Shown piece after piece: positions 15,781-24,829 of a DNA stretch of 64,000 bases. The translations under genes and the position numbers were made by a program. Numbering within the stretch: position 1 is the stretch's first letter; each line of letters opens with the position of its first letter. The notes below the pieces were generated by a model. The model worked only from the letters and a program-made list of their open reading frames with translations, was not told the origin of the DNA and ran no database searches. Origin of the DNA: Desertibacillus haloalkaliphilus (lineage in GTDB: Bacteria; Bacillota; Bacilli; Bacillales; KJ1-10-99); the NCBI RefSeq assembly GCF_019039105.1, contig NZ_JAHPIV010000012.1, positions 68,027 to 132,026 of the forward strand, in the 5' to 3' direction.

Positions 15781-17580
15781 TCACTCATTTAAAAGTCGGT
15801 CAAGTGCTTTAGCTACATTGATTTCTCCGTATCCATAATAAGGATCAAGTCCTTTTGGCCCTAAATCTTCGGATGTTTCTCGGATTAATTGATAGACTTC
15901 GCTGTTCGTTAGCTCTGGTTGAATTGATCGAATGAGCCCTGCGAGACCTGCAACATGTGGAGCAGCCATTGATGTTCCAGACATAATCACATAGTTATTA
16001 TTTGGAAAGGTGCTCGGAATATGCTCGCCTGGAGCGGTGACATCGACATGGTGTCCGTAGTTGGAAAACAACGCACGGTCCCTGTTATGGTCAACTGCAG
16101 CAACCGTTAAAACCTCTTCATATTCAGACGGATACATCGGATCATCAACATTATCATTCCCAGAAGCTGCAATTAAGACGACGTCATTTCGGTCTGCATA
16201 GCGGATGGCATCGTGTAAAATAAATGAATCGTAATAATCACCAAGACTCATATTAATGACCTTTGCACCTTGATTCGTTGCCCAACGAATTCCCCGTGCA
16301 ACTTCAAACGATGTTCCTTCTCCGTCGTCATCCAACACTTTGACCGGTAAGATCGGGTTATTCCATGATACACCAGCAATTCCATTGATATTGTTTGTGA
16401 TTGCGGCTGCAATTCCAGCGACATGAGTCCCATGACCATGGCTATCATAATAATCAGAAGACCCATCAAATGAATTATATCCGTCGAGAACTTTCTCTTT
16501 TAAATCTTGATGATCTGGGTCAACTCCTGTATCTAAAATCGCAATGATGACATCCTCATCACCGATTGACATATCCCAGCCTTCCTCCGCTTGAATTTGT
16601 GAGAGGTTCCACTGGTGAGTTGCAAAGAACTCATCATTCGGTAACGGAGAGGAGTGACGTCGATAACTAGAGGCTGTTCCTTGTTTTGAAATGACATAGT
16701 TTGGTTCAACAAATTCGATAGCTTCATCAGCTGATAATAGCTCAATTAAATCAGCAGTTGATTTTGTTTCATCACGTAAAACAAGGTAAGGATCGCTATC
16801 TTTTTTGATGGTTATAGTTGATTGAGCGTTAATCCATTGTTTTACTTCTGTTTCATCATTAAACTTTACGACCGCTTCGTGCTCTTGATAATCCCGTTCC
16901 TTGTCAGTCTCCTCGTCATCGGATGCCACGACTATTTGCCAATCGAGTTCTGGAACAGATTGTGCTGTGACGTGATGTTTTCGGTCCTTCCCATCTTCTA
17001 TATCGACCTCTGGGTCACCATTTGAAATGAAAAAGTTCCCATTAGCATCGGCGACAGAAGCCATATCATTAATAAATGTTCTAACAAATGAAAGGTCAAC
17101 TTCACCTGCGACCCAACCATTTGTATCTTTTTGTTGTGCCATGAGGAAATACTGATGCCCATCGTACTCATAAGGGTCTGAGTAGACAATGTCTTGGTCG
17201 GCATCGTCGATTAACTCTTTCAGTCTAGATGTAGAGATCTGACCGATCGCTACATCTACTTGATCGTTTTTGGTAACGGCAAAAGAATGGAAGTGGGGAT
17301 GTTCATAAAGTTCGTCCTCAAATTCTTTTTGTAAGGAAGGTTCACTTAAGTCCCTTTCTGCCCATTCTTGCAGTTGTTCTGATAAGTGAGTAATAAATAG
17401 TGATGTTGTCATCGCTAAATCATCAGCCAAGACTTGGTCCATGACTGAGCCATCGAGTGGCTCGGGTTGCGATTGATTTGTTGCTCGTTGCTGATTCCCC
17501 CCATCTCCCCAAAAGGGGGCAGCAATCAAGAATAGCAAAATGGCTCCGATAAAAAAAGCGTATGGATTTAGTTTGCTCAT
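15781..17580 (-). CDS. Membrane-anchored subtilisin-family protease with N-terminal Cache-like domain
   Basis: 599 residues. A hydrophobic segment (residues 8-24) anchors it, facing outward. Residues ~50-220 look like a double-Cache/PDC sensor (YFLMAQQKDTNGWVAGEVDL, VADANGNFFISNGDPE, PELDWQIVVASDD). Residues ~235-298 resemble an S8 prodomain (FVEPNYVISKQ at its end). Residues ~320-597 are a complete S8 domain: catalytic D350 (AILDTGV), H383 (HGHGTHVAG), oxyanion N475 (AASGND) and S537 (SGTSMAAP). The whole protein is strongly acidic, fitting an alkaliphile. No catalytic residue is missing. Ribosome site GTAGGAGGAAG. Single gene. The Cache assignment is by pattern and less certain than the protease. 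Confidence 0.9.
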   Translation of the reverse strand: MSKLNPYAFFIGAILLFLIAAPFWGDGGNQQRATNQSQPEPLDGSVMDQVLADDLAMTTSLFITHLSEQLQEWAERDLSEPSLQKEFEDELYEHPHFHSFAVTKNDQVDVAIGQISTSRLKELIDDADQDIVYSDPYEYDGHQYFLMAQQKDTNGWVAGEVDLSFVRTFINDMASVADANGNFFISNGDPEVDIEDGKDRKHHVTAQSVPELDWQIVVASDDEETDKERDYQEHEAVVKFNDETEVKQWINAQSTITIKKDSDPYLVLRDETKSTADLIELLSADEAIEFVEPNYVISKQGTASSYRRHSSPLPNDEFFATHQWNLSQIQAEEGWDMSIGDEDVIIAILDTGVDPDHQDLKEKVLDGYNSFDGSSDYYDSHGHGTHVAGIAAAITNNINGIAGVSWNNPILPVKVLDDDGEGTSFEVARGIRWATNQGAKVINMSLGDYYDSFILHDAIRYADRNDVVLIAASGNDNVDDPMYPSEYEEVLTVAAVDHNRDRALFSNYGHHVDVTAPGEHIPSTFPNNNYVIMSGTSMAAPHVAGLAGLIRSIQPELTNSEVYQLIRETSEDLGPKGLDPYYGYGEINVAKALDRLLNE

Positions 17581-17689
17581 AACTTCCTCCTACATTGACT
17601 ACAGTTTTCATTTATATTGAATCGGTCATTACAATCCATATGAAGGTTAAAATGAGAGTTTTCAGTTTGGTCATAATCGCTAAAAAGGA

Positions 17690-18250
17690 TTAGTATGAAT
17701 CGTTTAAAAAACGAGCCATAAAAATTTCATCATCAAACGAACCATTAATGATGACTTGCTCTCTTTGGACCCCTTCCTCAATAAAACCATATTTTTTGTA
17801 AAGTTTTGTTGCAACGGCATTTCGGGCAAAGACAGTTAAGCAAATTTTATGAAGTTGATTTTGCTGCCCCCACTGAATTGAATATTCCATAACACGGGAG
17901 CCTATCCCCTTTCCTTGAGCATCTTTTCTTAGCCATGTGCGGAAAATGCCCGTATGGGATTTCATTTTTAATTCGCCACGAATAATTCTGGCAATGCCCA
18001 TGACTTCGCCATTAACTTCAATTACGGTGTACATATTGTTTTTTTTGATCATATCTTCAATAAATTGTTTCTCTTCTGAAACAGTGCGGACAGCTTCCTT
18101 TTGTAAATACGTACCTTCTGCAATGATTTCTTTCACCCCATCAACAATTGCCTGTGCATCATCCACTGAAGCGGGTCTTAAGATTACTCGCGTGCGATCT
18201 TTTGCTTCGAACGACATAATGAGTTGTTTTGAATGTTCTTTAACAAACAT
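17690..18250 (-). CDS. GNAT family N-acetyltransferase
   Basis: 186 residues. The acetyl-CoA site RKDAQGKGIGSRVMEYSIQW (Q/RxxGxG/A) and the C-terminal NAVATKLYKKYGFIEEGVQR are typical of the RimJ/YhhY-like GNAT fold. The substrate cannot be read from sequence. Start ATG after AAAGGAGGGAACC. It shares strand with, and sits 15 bases beyond, the polysaccharide deacetylase gene, so the two may be one transcript. Confidence 0.88.
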   Translation of the reverse strand: MFVKEHSKQLIMSFEAKDRTRVILRPASVDDAQAIVDGVKEIIAEGTYLQKEAVRTVSEEKQFIEDMIKKNNMYTVIEVNGEVMGIARIIRGELKMKSHTGIFRTWLRKDAQGKGIGSRVMEYSIQWGQQNQLHKICLTVFARNAVATKLYKKYGFIEEGVQREQVIINGSFDDEIFMARFLNDSY

Positions 18251-18264
18251 TTAGGTTCCCTCCT

Positions 18265-19062
18265 TTAATTCTGCCAAAACTTATCAGGATTTTTGTCAAT
18301 CGACGATTTTAACAAATGAGAAACTGGAACGATTTCAACCTGTTTTTCTTGAAATTGAGTCGCCGATTGTTTGACTCCTTTGACTGTTTCAGTCCCGCGT
18401 ATACCGACATGCCCAATTCCAATGGCGCTCCCTTTCTTTTGAGCAACCTTCGCTAGTTTCTTCATTTGCTTATTTACATGCGAATGTGATGAATGTGTAT
18501 CGTCTAAAAAAACATCTCGCATTGCCCATGGAACCCCAAGTTCTTCAGCTAGTTTCGGAATCACTGTGTTTCCGCTCGTGCCACTGTCGATAAAATAGAG
18601 GTTGTGTTCTTTAGCAACTTCTAGTATGGCACGCATAATGTCTTCGTCTTCTACAATTCGTGATCCCATATGATTGTTAATACCTTTAACATGGGGGATC
18701 GATTCAATGGCAGCTTCAACTCGCTTTTTAATTTCCTCAATCGGTAGATCTGCAGTGATTGGATTCGGTCCAAGCCACGAACTTTTGCCTTTTTTAGGTT
18801 GAAGAGGGAGGTGAAGCATAACCTCTAACCCTTTTTCGTGTGCAAGCTCCGCCTGTACTTCTGACTCCGCTAAAAAAGGCATGATGGCCACTGTAATGGG
18901 GATATCAGATTCAAAAAATTCATCAACTCCTTTAACATCGCCACCGAAGTCATCAATAATAATTGCTGCTTTAGCAACTTCTTTTGCATGGGCGTAATTA
19001 ATGGAACCAAGAGAGACGATTGATGCAGAAATGAATAAGAATAGTAGTAGCTTTTTCATCAT
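18265..19062 (-). CDS. Divergent polysaccharide deacetylase family protein (YibQ-like), secreted
   Basis: About 265 residues with a Sec signal (LLLFLFISASIVSLGSINYAHA). The mature part is the DUF610 family: AIIIDDFGGDVKGVDEFF, ITVAIMPFLAESEVQAELAH, EVMLHLPLQPK, INNHMGSRIVEDED, FIDSGTSGNTVIPKLAEELG and HVGIRGTETVKGV. It has the NodB-like fold with a changed metal site and is probably exported to the cell wall. Activity unproven for the family. Of several starts, the ATG pair at 19062/19059 follows AGGTGG; the GTG at 19071 overlaps that site. Confidence 0.87.
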   Translation of the reverse strand: MMKKLLLFLFISASIVSLGSINYAHAKEVAKAAIIIDDFGGDVKGVDEFFESDIPITVAIMPFLAESEVQAELAHEKGLEVMLHLPLQPKKGKSSWLGPNPITADLPIEEIKKRVEAAIESIPHVKGINNHMGSRIVEDEDIMRAILEVAKEHNLYFIDSGTSGNTVIPKLAEELGVPWAMRDVFLDDTHSSHSHVNKQMKKLAKVAQKKGSAIGIGHVGIRGTETVKGVKQSATQFQEKQVEIVPVSHLLKSSIDKNPDKFWQN

Positions 19063-19107
19063 CTTAACCACCTAATTGTTTAAAGATTTTGTTGTTTTGA
19101 TACTGGA

Positions 19108-20013
19108 TTATCGACCTTGTAATAGACGCTTATGAATCCAAATCGCAGCTTGTGCTCCGTCACCCATGGCAACAGATAGTAACTGCGAATGGGCAACGAC
19201 ATCACCAACAGCCCATACATCAGGTATGTTGGTTTGCTTCGTACGAGGGTTAACATTAATATGTTTATTTTCTAGCCTTTCTACTCCAATACGTTTGGCA
19301 AGGCCTGAATTTACTTGATTGTTTCCCATTGCAAGAAATGCATGAAAAGCCTCGATTTTCTCACCGTTTACTAACGTAATTCCTGTAAATTGTGATTGAT
19401 CTTTCGTATGAACATCTTTGACTTCTTCATTTATGATTGTAATATTTTCTTTTGCAAGTTTGTTCACAACCTCATCTGGCACATTTATTTTTTCGTGATT
19501 CACAAATGTAATCTCATCGCTCCAATAACGAAGAGCACGTGAGAGGTTCGCACCAGCTTTCCCTGAACCGATTACAATCGTTTTTTTCTGTTTAATTTCA
19601 TATCCGTCACAATCAGGACAAATATAGACACTGTGGCCGAGACAGGGGAGTAGTGCCGGCAAATCTGGGAGTCGTTCCGTGATACCTGTTGCAAATAAGA
19701 GGGTTTTTCCTTTCGGACAAATTGTGTCGTCTTGTAGGGTGATGGCAAACCCTTGCTGATCTTTTTTTATATCAATCGCTTTGTCATTGATAAAGTGAAC
19801 ACCGAATTGCTTGGCTTGCTTTTGTCCGGTAGAACGAAAGTGATCACCACTAACACCGTCGGGCCAACCTAATAAGTTATGGTAATTTCGACAAAGACTC
19901 GAACGACCGCCTCCAGCATCAATCACTGCAATGGAGTGATCATACCTGCCTAATTGAATCGCTGCTTGTAAGCCCGCAATACCACCACCAATAATTAAGC
20001 AATCATATGTCAT
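19108..20013 (-). CDS. Thioredoxin-reductase-like FAD/NAD(P) oxidoreductase
   Basis: 301 residues. N-terminal FAD site DCLIIGGGIAGLQAAIQLG, a redox pair CPDC (in VYICPDCDGYEIK), the NAD(P)H site IVIGSGKAGANLSRAL and the C-terminal FAD motif PDVWAVGDVVA in the order of bacterial thioredoxin reductases. The family contains both true TrxB and ferredoxin- or other-substrate reductases, and the loop around CPDC (not CATC) points away from canonical TrxB. ATG at 20013 is chosen because GGAAAGGACGG precedes it. Stands between the deacetylase and tnrA on the minus strand, own unit or read-through from tnrA. Confidence 0.88.
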   Translation of the reverse strand: MTYDCLIIGGGIAGLQAAIQLGRYDHSIAVIDAGGGRSSLCRNYHNLLGWPDGVSGDHFRSTGQKQAKQFGVHFINDKAIDIKKDQQGFAITLQDDTICPKGKTLLFATGITERLPDLPALLPCLGHSVYICPDCDGYEIKQKKTIVIGSGKAGANLSRALRYWSDEITFVNHEKINVPDEVVNKLAKENITIINEEVKDVHTKDQSQFTGITLVNGEKIEAFHAFLAMGNNQVNSGLAKRIGVERLENKHINVNPRTKQTNIPDVWAVGDVVAHSQLLSVAMGDGAQAAIWIHKRLLQGR

Positions 20014-20092
20014 CACGTAACCGTCCTTTCCATACTGCACTTTTTCTTGCTACGGTTAGCTTTCCAAAAATGAGAATTAAATATAATAAAAT

Positions 20093-20138
20093 AAAAAGCA
20101 CTACATGACATCTCTGAATTGCCATGTAGTGCTTTTTT
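20093..20138. terminator. Bidirectional terminator downstream of tnrA
   Basis: AAAAAGCACTACATG pairs with CATGTAGTGCTTTTTT; A and T tracts on both sides. Two bases from the tnrA stop. Confidence 0.9.
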
Positions 20139-20139
20139 A

Positions 20140-20448
20140 CTATTTTCTTATATTAAAGGCGGCGTTTAACTGTCCGCGGATCATACGGTCACGCACATCT
20201 TTCTTCTTGAGTTGCTTTTGTTCCATCCGTCTGATTTCATAGGTTTGCATTCCATCTTCCATTTTGTTGGCAATATCTACCAACCGTTCAACATCCATGA
20301 AAGAAAATTTACGTGTGCCACCTTGTGTACGCTCAGGATAGATCAGTTTTCGCTCCTCATAATAGCGAATTTTTCGTTCAGATAGTCCTGTTAATTCGCT
20401 AACAACCCCAATGGTAATAACTTTCTTTTCTTTATAAGACTTTGCCAC
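20140..20448 (-). CDS. tnrA: Nitrogen regulator TnrA (MerR family)
   Basis: About 102 residues. The MerR helix-turn-helix ([40 protein letters not shown]) and [19 protein letters not shown] are nearly those of B. subtilis TnrA/GlnR. The short C-terminal tail [14 protein letters not shown] matches the TnrA tail that binds feedback-inhibited glutamine synthetase; GlnR has a longer, different tail, so TnrA is preferred. It activates and represses nitrogen genes under limitation. GTG at 20448 follows GAGAGGAG; the in-frame TTG at 20469 lies in that site. A perfect TnrA box lies 86 bp upstream, so it should autoregulate, and it neighbours its probable targets. Confidence 0.93.
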   Translation of the reverse strand: MAKSYKEKKVITIGVVSELTGLSERKIRYYEERKLIYPERTQGGTRKFSFMDVERLVDIANKMEDGMQTYEIRRMEQKQLKKKDVRDRMIRGQLNAAFNIRK

Positions 20449-20533
20449 AAGTGTATACACTCCTCTCAATTTTTGGAAAGTTGTGATTGTTATTTATACT
20501 ATACCATATCAGAATAGGTGGAAAAGCTTTCTT

Positions 20534-20550
20534 TGTTAGATTTCCTAACA
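20534..20550. promoter_or_regulatory. TnrA/GlnR box upstream of tnrA
   Basis: TGTTAGATTTCCTAACA fits TGTNAN7TNACA exactly and is nearly fully palindromic. On the minus strand a -10-like TATAGT lies about 42 bp downstream of its centre, the usual geometry for TnrA-activated promoters. Confidence 0.85.
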
Positions 20551-20705
20551 TAGTTTCTGGAGAAAGTTGTTAGCCGTTAGAAAAGAGAGTTAAGTTCTTC
20601 ATATTTGAATGATGCCTGGCTATGTAAATGTAGACAAAAAAAGGGTAAAATAGCTATATATGATCACCAAGCGATTGCATTACAGTTTTGAAAGAAGGAT
20701 GAACT

Positions 20706-22823
20706 ATGGCTAACAATAATTTTGATCAATTAAACAATTTACTAGCGCATCATACAAATGAGTATTGTCAGTATATGTGGGAAGATGTAGAGGTTTTGCG
20801 TGCTTTAGTCCAATCGTCACCGGTAGCGATTGTGGTTCTAGATAAAGATGGAAAGTTGATCTTACTAAATTATGGGGCTGAATCGATGTTTGGGTGGCAT
20901 GAAGACGAAATCATCGGAAAACTCCATCCGTCGTTTTATGGTTGCGAGGGAGAAACACGTCCAATTGTTGAGAGGCTTCAGAAGGGTGAGGTTATTGCGA
21001 GTGAAGATGCTATTCTACCCAAAAAGTCAGGTCTAATGATTGATGTCAGTGTATCTGGTGTGCAGCTTTTTGATCAAAAGCAGGAACTTATCGGTTTTTT
21101 ATTGATCTTAAAGGATCAAACGATTCGTAAAAAGGCAGAGAATGAGTTGCAAAGTACACTCAAAGAGCTAAAAGACATTAAATTTGCCCTTGATCAATCA
21201 TCCATTGTCGCGATTACTGATCCGCAAGGGAGGATAAGGTATATCAATGATAAGTTTACTGAAATTTCGGGTTATTCTCGAGAAGAGCTATTAGGTAGGG
21301 ACCATCGTATTGTTAACTCTGGTTATCACTCGAAACAATTTTTTCGCCAGATGTGGCGTACGATTGGAAATGGGGATGTTTGGCAAGGGGAAGTGAAAAA
21401 CCAAGCCAAGGATGGGAGCTATTATTGGATGCACACAACGATTGTTCCCTTTTTGGATTCCAATGGCAAACCATATCAATATGTATCCATTCGTACGGAT
21501 GTCACTGAACGAAAAAAAGTAGAAGAACGAGCCCATTATCTAGCTTACTATGATGAGTTAACAAAATTGCCAAATCAACTGGCATTTCGTGAGCAGTTAG
21601 CAACGGCTTTACAGGAAGCAACAGCAAACCAAGAACGTTTAGCGGTTTTATCGATTGATTTAGATCGGTTCAAAATGATTAATGATTCATTGGGGCGCAG
21701 ATACGGAGATTTAATGTTACAGGCGGTTGCGCAACGAATCCATGCTTGCTTACGAGCTGACGATATGATTGCACGTGTAGGTGGGGATGAATTTCTAATT
21801 TATTTACGCGACGCAAATGAGGAAACGATTCGGGTGATTGCAACGAAGGTTTTGAAAGCCTTAGATAAGGGCATTTGTATAGAACGAAGTGAGAACTATA
21901 CGACCTGTAGTATTGGAATAAGTATTTTTCCAGATGATGGTCAAACGATTGATGAGCTCACTCAAAAAGCTGATATCGCGATTAATCAAGTGAAAAAACA
22001 AGGGAAAAATAATTATCAGTTCTTTCAATCGATCATGGACCGAGAGGTAACTCGTCAAGTTATGATTGAAAAAAACTTACGTAAAGCATTAGAAAACGAA
22101 GAGTTTTCACTAGTGTACCAGCCGAAGTTGAATTTAATGACGTCAGAGATTAATGGAATGGAGGCACTTCTTCGTTGGGAGAATGACCACTTAGGCTCTG
22201 TCTCACCGGGGGAGTTCATACCGGTCGCTGAAGAGACTGGTATGATTTGTGAAATTGGCGAGTGGGTCTTACGTACCGCGTGTGAACAAAACAAAGCCTG
22301 GCAAAAGCAAGGGTATAAGCCAATATGTGTGTCTGTTAATTTATCGGTAAGACAGTTTCAACAACCAGATCTCGTTGATATGATTGCTGGTGTTTTAAAA
22401 GATACAGAGTTGGACCCGCATTATTTAGAATTAGAAATTACAGAAAATATTGCGATGCATCAAAAGAAGTATGTAAATCAAAAGCTAAATGCGATTCGTA
22501 ATCTCGGTGTCCATCTATCTATTGATGATTTTGGGACAGGCTATTCATCACTTAGTTATTTGAAAGATTACCCAGTAGATACATTGAAAATCGATAAATC
22601 ATTTATCGATGAAATAGCAAGTAGTGGTGATGCTTCTATTGTGCGGGCGATTATCGCGATGGGGCACAGCTTAGGACTGAATGTGATAGCAGAAGGTGTT
22701 GAAGTCGAGGAGCAATTATCGTATTTAAAGGAGCATTTATGTCATCAAATTCAAGGGTATTTCCTAAGTAAGCCATTAACTAGTAAAGATTTTGAAACTC
22801 GAGTCTTAAAGGACATCAACTAA
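20706..22823 (+). CDS. PAS-PAS-GGDEF-EAL cyclic-di-GMP enzyme
   Basis: 705 residues without membrane segments. Two PAS domains (residues ~30-150, SSPVAIVVLDKDGKLILLNY; ~155-275, SSIVAITDPQGRIRYINDKF plus PAC YQYVSIRTDVTERKK) precede a GGDEF domain with intact GGDEF at 359-363 and an EAL domain with EALLRW at 486-491 and DDFGTGYSSLSYLKDYPVD. Both catalytic signatures are complete, so diguanylate cyclase and phosphodiesterase activity are both possible; which dominates cannot be seen. I see no RxxD inhibitory site directly before GGDEF. Ribosome site AGAAGGATG. It would act in motility/biofilm switching. Confidence 0.93.
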   Translation: MANNNFDQLNNLLAHHTNEYCQYMWEDVEVLRALVQSSPVAIVVLDKDGKLILLNYGAESMFGWHEDEIIGKLHPSFYGCEGETRPIVERLQKGEVIASEDAILPKKSGLMIDVSVSGVQLFDQKQELIGFLLILKDQTIRKKAENELQSTLKELKDIKFALDQSSIVAITDPQGRIRYINDKFTEISGYSREELLGRDHRIVNSGYHSKQFFRQMWRTIGNGDVWQGEVKNQAKDGSYYWMHTTIVPFLDSNGKPYQYVSIRTDVTERKKVEERAHYLAYYDELTKLPNQLAFREQLATALQEATANQERLAVLSIDLDRFKMINDSLGRRYGDLMLQAVAQRIHACLRADDMIARVGGDEFLIYLRDANEETIRVIATKVLKALDKGICIERSENYTTCSIGISIFPDDGQTIDELTQKADIAINQVKKQGKNNYQFFQSIMDREVTRQVMIEKNLRKALENEEFSLVYQPKLNLMTSEINGMEALLRWENDHLGSVSPGEFIPVAEETGMICEIGEWVLRTACEQNKAWQKQGYKPICVSVNLSVRQFQQPDLVDMIAGVLKDTELDPHYLELEITENIAMHQKKYVNQKLNAIRNLGVHLSIDDFGTGYSSLSYLKDYPVDTLKIDKSFIDEIASSGDASIVRAIIAMGHSLGLNVIAEGVEVEEQLSYLKEHLCHQIQGYFLSKPLTSKDFETRVLKDIN

Positions 22824-22844
22824 ACATTTAAATCTTAGTGATCA

Positions 22845-22877
22845 AAGTCATTGGAGACCATCTCCAATGGCTTTTTT
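22845..22877 (+). terminator. Terminator after the GGDEF-EAL gene
   Basis: AGTCATTGGAGA-CCA-TCTCCAATGGCT followed by six T. Confidence 0.9.
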
Positions 22878-22909
22878 AGTGTCTAGAAACATTGCCAGTA
22901 AAATTCCTC

Positions 22910-22926
22910 TGTAAAAGAAACTCACA
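22910..22926 (+). promoter_or_regulatory. TnrA/GlnR box of the first nitrate transporter
   Basis: TGTAAAAGAAACTCACA fits TGTNAN7TNACA. A GGAATAAT sequence that may contain the -10 starts 44 bases from the box start, the same distance as before nasC, and the surrounding bases (TTTGAAGTT, TGGAATAATNAGAAT) are shared with the nasC promoter. Confidence 0.85.
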
Positions 22927-23092
22927 TGTTTGAAGTTTCTGAAAACAAACTGTGGAATAATGAGAATCACAAAACTACTGATGAATGCCATATGCAGGAT
23001 GTCATTCATAGGAGGGATTAATATTGTAAGGTTAAATGATGATGGTTGGTCTTGCTGTTTTTAGATTAAAACGATGTAGAGGGGTGTATAAG

Positions 23093-24568
23093 ATGACATT
23101 ATCAGATGTTTTTAAGTTTAAAAATCAACAGACGAAAATGCTTCATTTAGCTTGGATCGCATTCTTTGTATCGTTCTTTACGTGGTTTAATATGGCACCG
23201 CTTGCTACAACAATGATAGAAACGACAGACTTTTTGACAGCGGATCATCTTGCTGCATTAGCTATCGTTAATGTTGCGTTAACGATTCCAGCACGGATTA
23301 TCGTTGGGAAATTGCTAGATAAATATGGCCCGAGAAAGGTCTATGCCGGGTTATTAATAATCATGTCAATTCCGACATTTGTGTTTGCGTTCGGTACTAG
23401 TTTTATGCAATTGTTAATAGCAAGACTGATATTAAGTAGCATAGGAGCCAGTTTTGTTGTAGGGATACGGATGGTATCGGAATGGTTTCCACCAAGAAGT
23501 GTTGGAATGGCTGAAGGTATTTACGGAGGTTGGGGCAACTTTGGTTCGGCAGCGGGTGCCATGCTTTTGCCTTGGTTATCGCTAACAATGTTTGGTGGAG
23601 ATAACGGTTGGAGGTATGCTGTAGCTTTTACAGGACTAGTTTGTTTAATTTACGGGATTATTTTTTACATCTTTGCAAGAGATACGCCTGAAGGTAAGGA
23701 ATACAAAAAACCAAAGAAGATTGCAGCTATGGAAGTTAGCAGTTGGGGAGATATGGTTCTTCTTATCTTATGGACCATTCCATTATATGCAGCACTTACC
23801 CTTGTCGCATGGCGGTTGCAGGGAACGGGAATGATCTCAGATACCTTATTATATACGGCATATGCACTTTGTGTTATCTTCTGTATCTATCAAATTTACA
23901 ACATCTTTAAGGTAAATGTGCCGATTTTAAAAAAAGGTGTACCTAAGGACGATCGTTATAAGTTTAGAAATGTAGCAGCGTTAAATAGTACATACTTTGC
24001 CAACTTTGGAGCAGAGTTAGCGATTATTTCAATGTTACCAATGTTTTTCCAAATGATGTTCTCATTAAGCCCAGCACAAGCAGGGTTGATCGCATCTTCA
24101 TTTGCATTTGTTAATTTAATTGCAAGGCCGTTAGGAGGCTGGTTATCAGACCGAATGAATAGTCGTAGAAATACAATGCTTATTTATATGATCGGGATTA
24201 GCGTTGGACTTGTTGGGATGGGGATGATTGATTCGAGCTGGCCGCTCGTATTGGCAGTTGCGATGACTATTGTAACGTCGATGTTTATTCAAGGGGCAGA
24301 AGGAGCGACATTTGCAGTCATTCCTTTTGTTAAACAAAGAATTACTGGTCAAATTGCCGGTATGAGTGGCGCATATGGGAATGTGGGCTCTACAGTTTAC
24401 TTAGTGCTCTACACCCTTGTTACACCACAGCAATTTTTCTTTATTTTAGCAGGTGGAGCATTTTTAAGTTTTATTTGCTGCTACTTCTGGTTAGATGAGC
24501 CAGAAGGTTCATTTGCCAACGAGTATCTTGAATCTTCTGTCGACCGATCGAATCAATATAGTGCATAA
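23093..24568 (+). CDS. narK: NarK-type nitrate/nitrite transporter (MFS)
   Basis: 491 residues and about 12 membrane segments, of the nitrate/nitrite porter family. Visible: FVSFFTWFNMAPLATTMIET in helix 1, IVGKLLDKYGPRKVYAGLL (MFS loop 2-3), VGIRMVSEWFPPRSVGMAEG and the nitrate signature GGWGNFGSAAGAMLLP in helix 5, repeated later as GMSGAYGNVGSTVYLVLYTL in helix 11. Uptake of nitrate for assimilation is expected; NarK proteins can also export nitrite. ATG at 23093 is chosen because GAGGGG lies upstream; the earlier in-frame ATG triplets lack a site. TnrA box upstream, terminator downstream. Confidence 0.92.
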   Translation: MTLSDVFKFKNQQTKMLHLAWIAFFVSFFTWFNMAPLATTMIETTDFLTADHLAALAIVNVALTIPARIIVGKLLDKYGPRKVYAGLLIIMSIPTFVFAFGTSFMQLLIARLILSSIGASFVVGIRMVSEWFPPRSVGMAEGIYGGWGNFGSAAGAMLLPWLSLTMFGGDNGWRYAVAFTGLVCLIYGIIFYIFARDTPEGKEYKKPKKIAAMEVSSWGDMVLLILWTIPLYAALTLVAWRLQGTGMISDTLLYTAYALCVIFCIYQIYNIFKVNVPILKKGVPKDDRYKFRNVAALNSTYFANFGAELAIISMLPMFFQMMFSLSPAQAGLIASSFAFVNLIARPLGGWLSDRMNSRRNTMLIYMIGISVGLVGMGMIDSSWPLVLAVAMTIVTSMFIQGAEGATFAVIPFVKQRITGQIAGMSGAYGNVGSTVYLVLYTLVTPQQFFFILAGGAFLSFICCYFWLDEPEGSFANEYLESSVDRSNQYSA

Positions 24569-24619
24569 CGTTACAGGAAAATAACTAAAGCGATAATAAT
24601 TTTTTTCTATTGATTAAAA

Positions 24620-24667
24620 GTTGATCCCATTGTCACGTTTGTGGTGACAATGGGATCAACTTTTTTA
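24620..24667 (+). terminator. Terminator after the first nitrate transporter
   Basis: A perfect 17-bp stem (GTTGATCCCATTGTCAC and its complement) with a 7-base loop and a run of T. Confidence 0.95.
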
Positions 24668-24732
24668 TGACGTTAAGGTAATGTGATAGCCTAGTACGAA
24701 CGAGGTGAACCATTAAATTGTAAAAAAATATA

Positions 24733-24749
24733 TGTGACAAAAGTTAACA
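24733..24749 (+). promoter_or_regulatory. TnrA/GlnR box of the second nitrate transporter
   Basis: TGTGACAAAAGTTAACA fits TGTNAN7TNACA exactly. It is 80 bp before the start codon, with AT-rich -10 candidates about 30-40 bp downstream. Confidence 0.85.
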
Positions 24750-24829
24750 GGAATGCAGATCTATATACCGTGATATGCAAAAATATAAGTGTGATTAAGC
24801 GTGTAAATAAATGTAAGGAGGTTATTTTT

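Noticed and set aside
19108-20013. Canonical thioredoxin reductase TrxB
   Set aside because: The redox motif is CPDC in a different loop rather than CATC, so only a TrxB-like label is justified.
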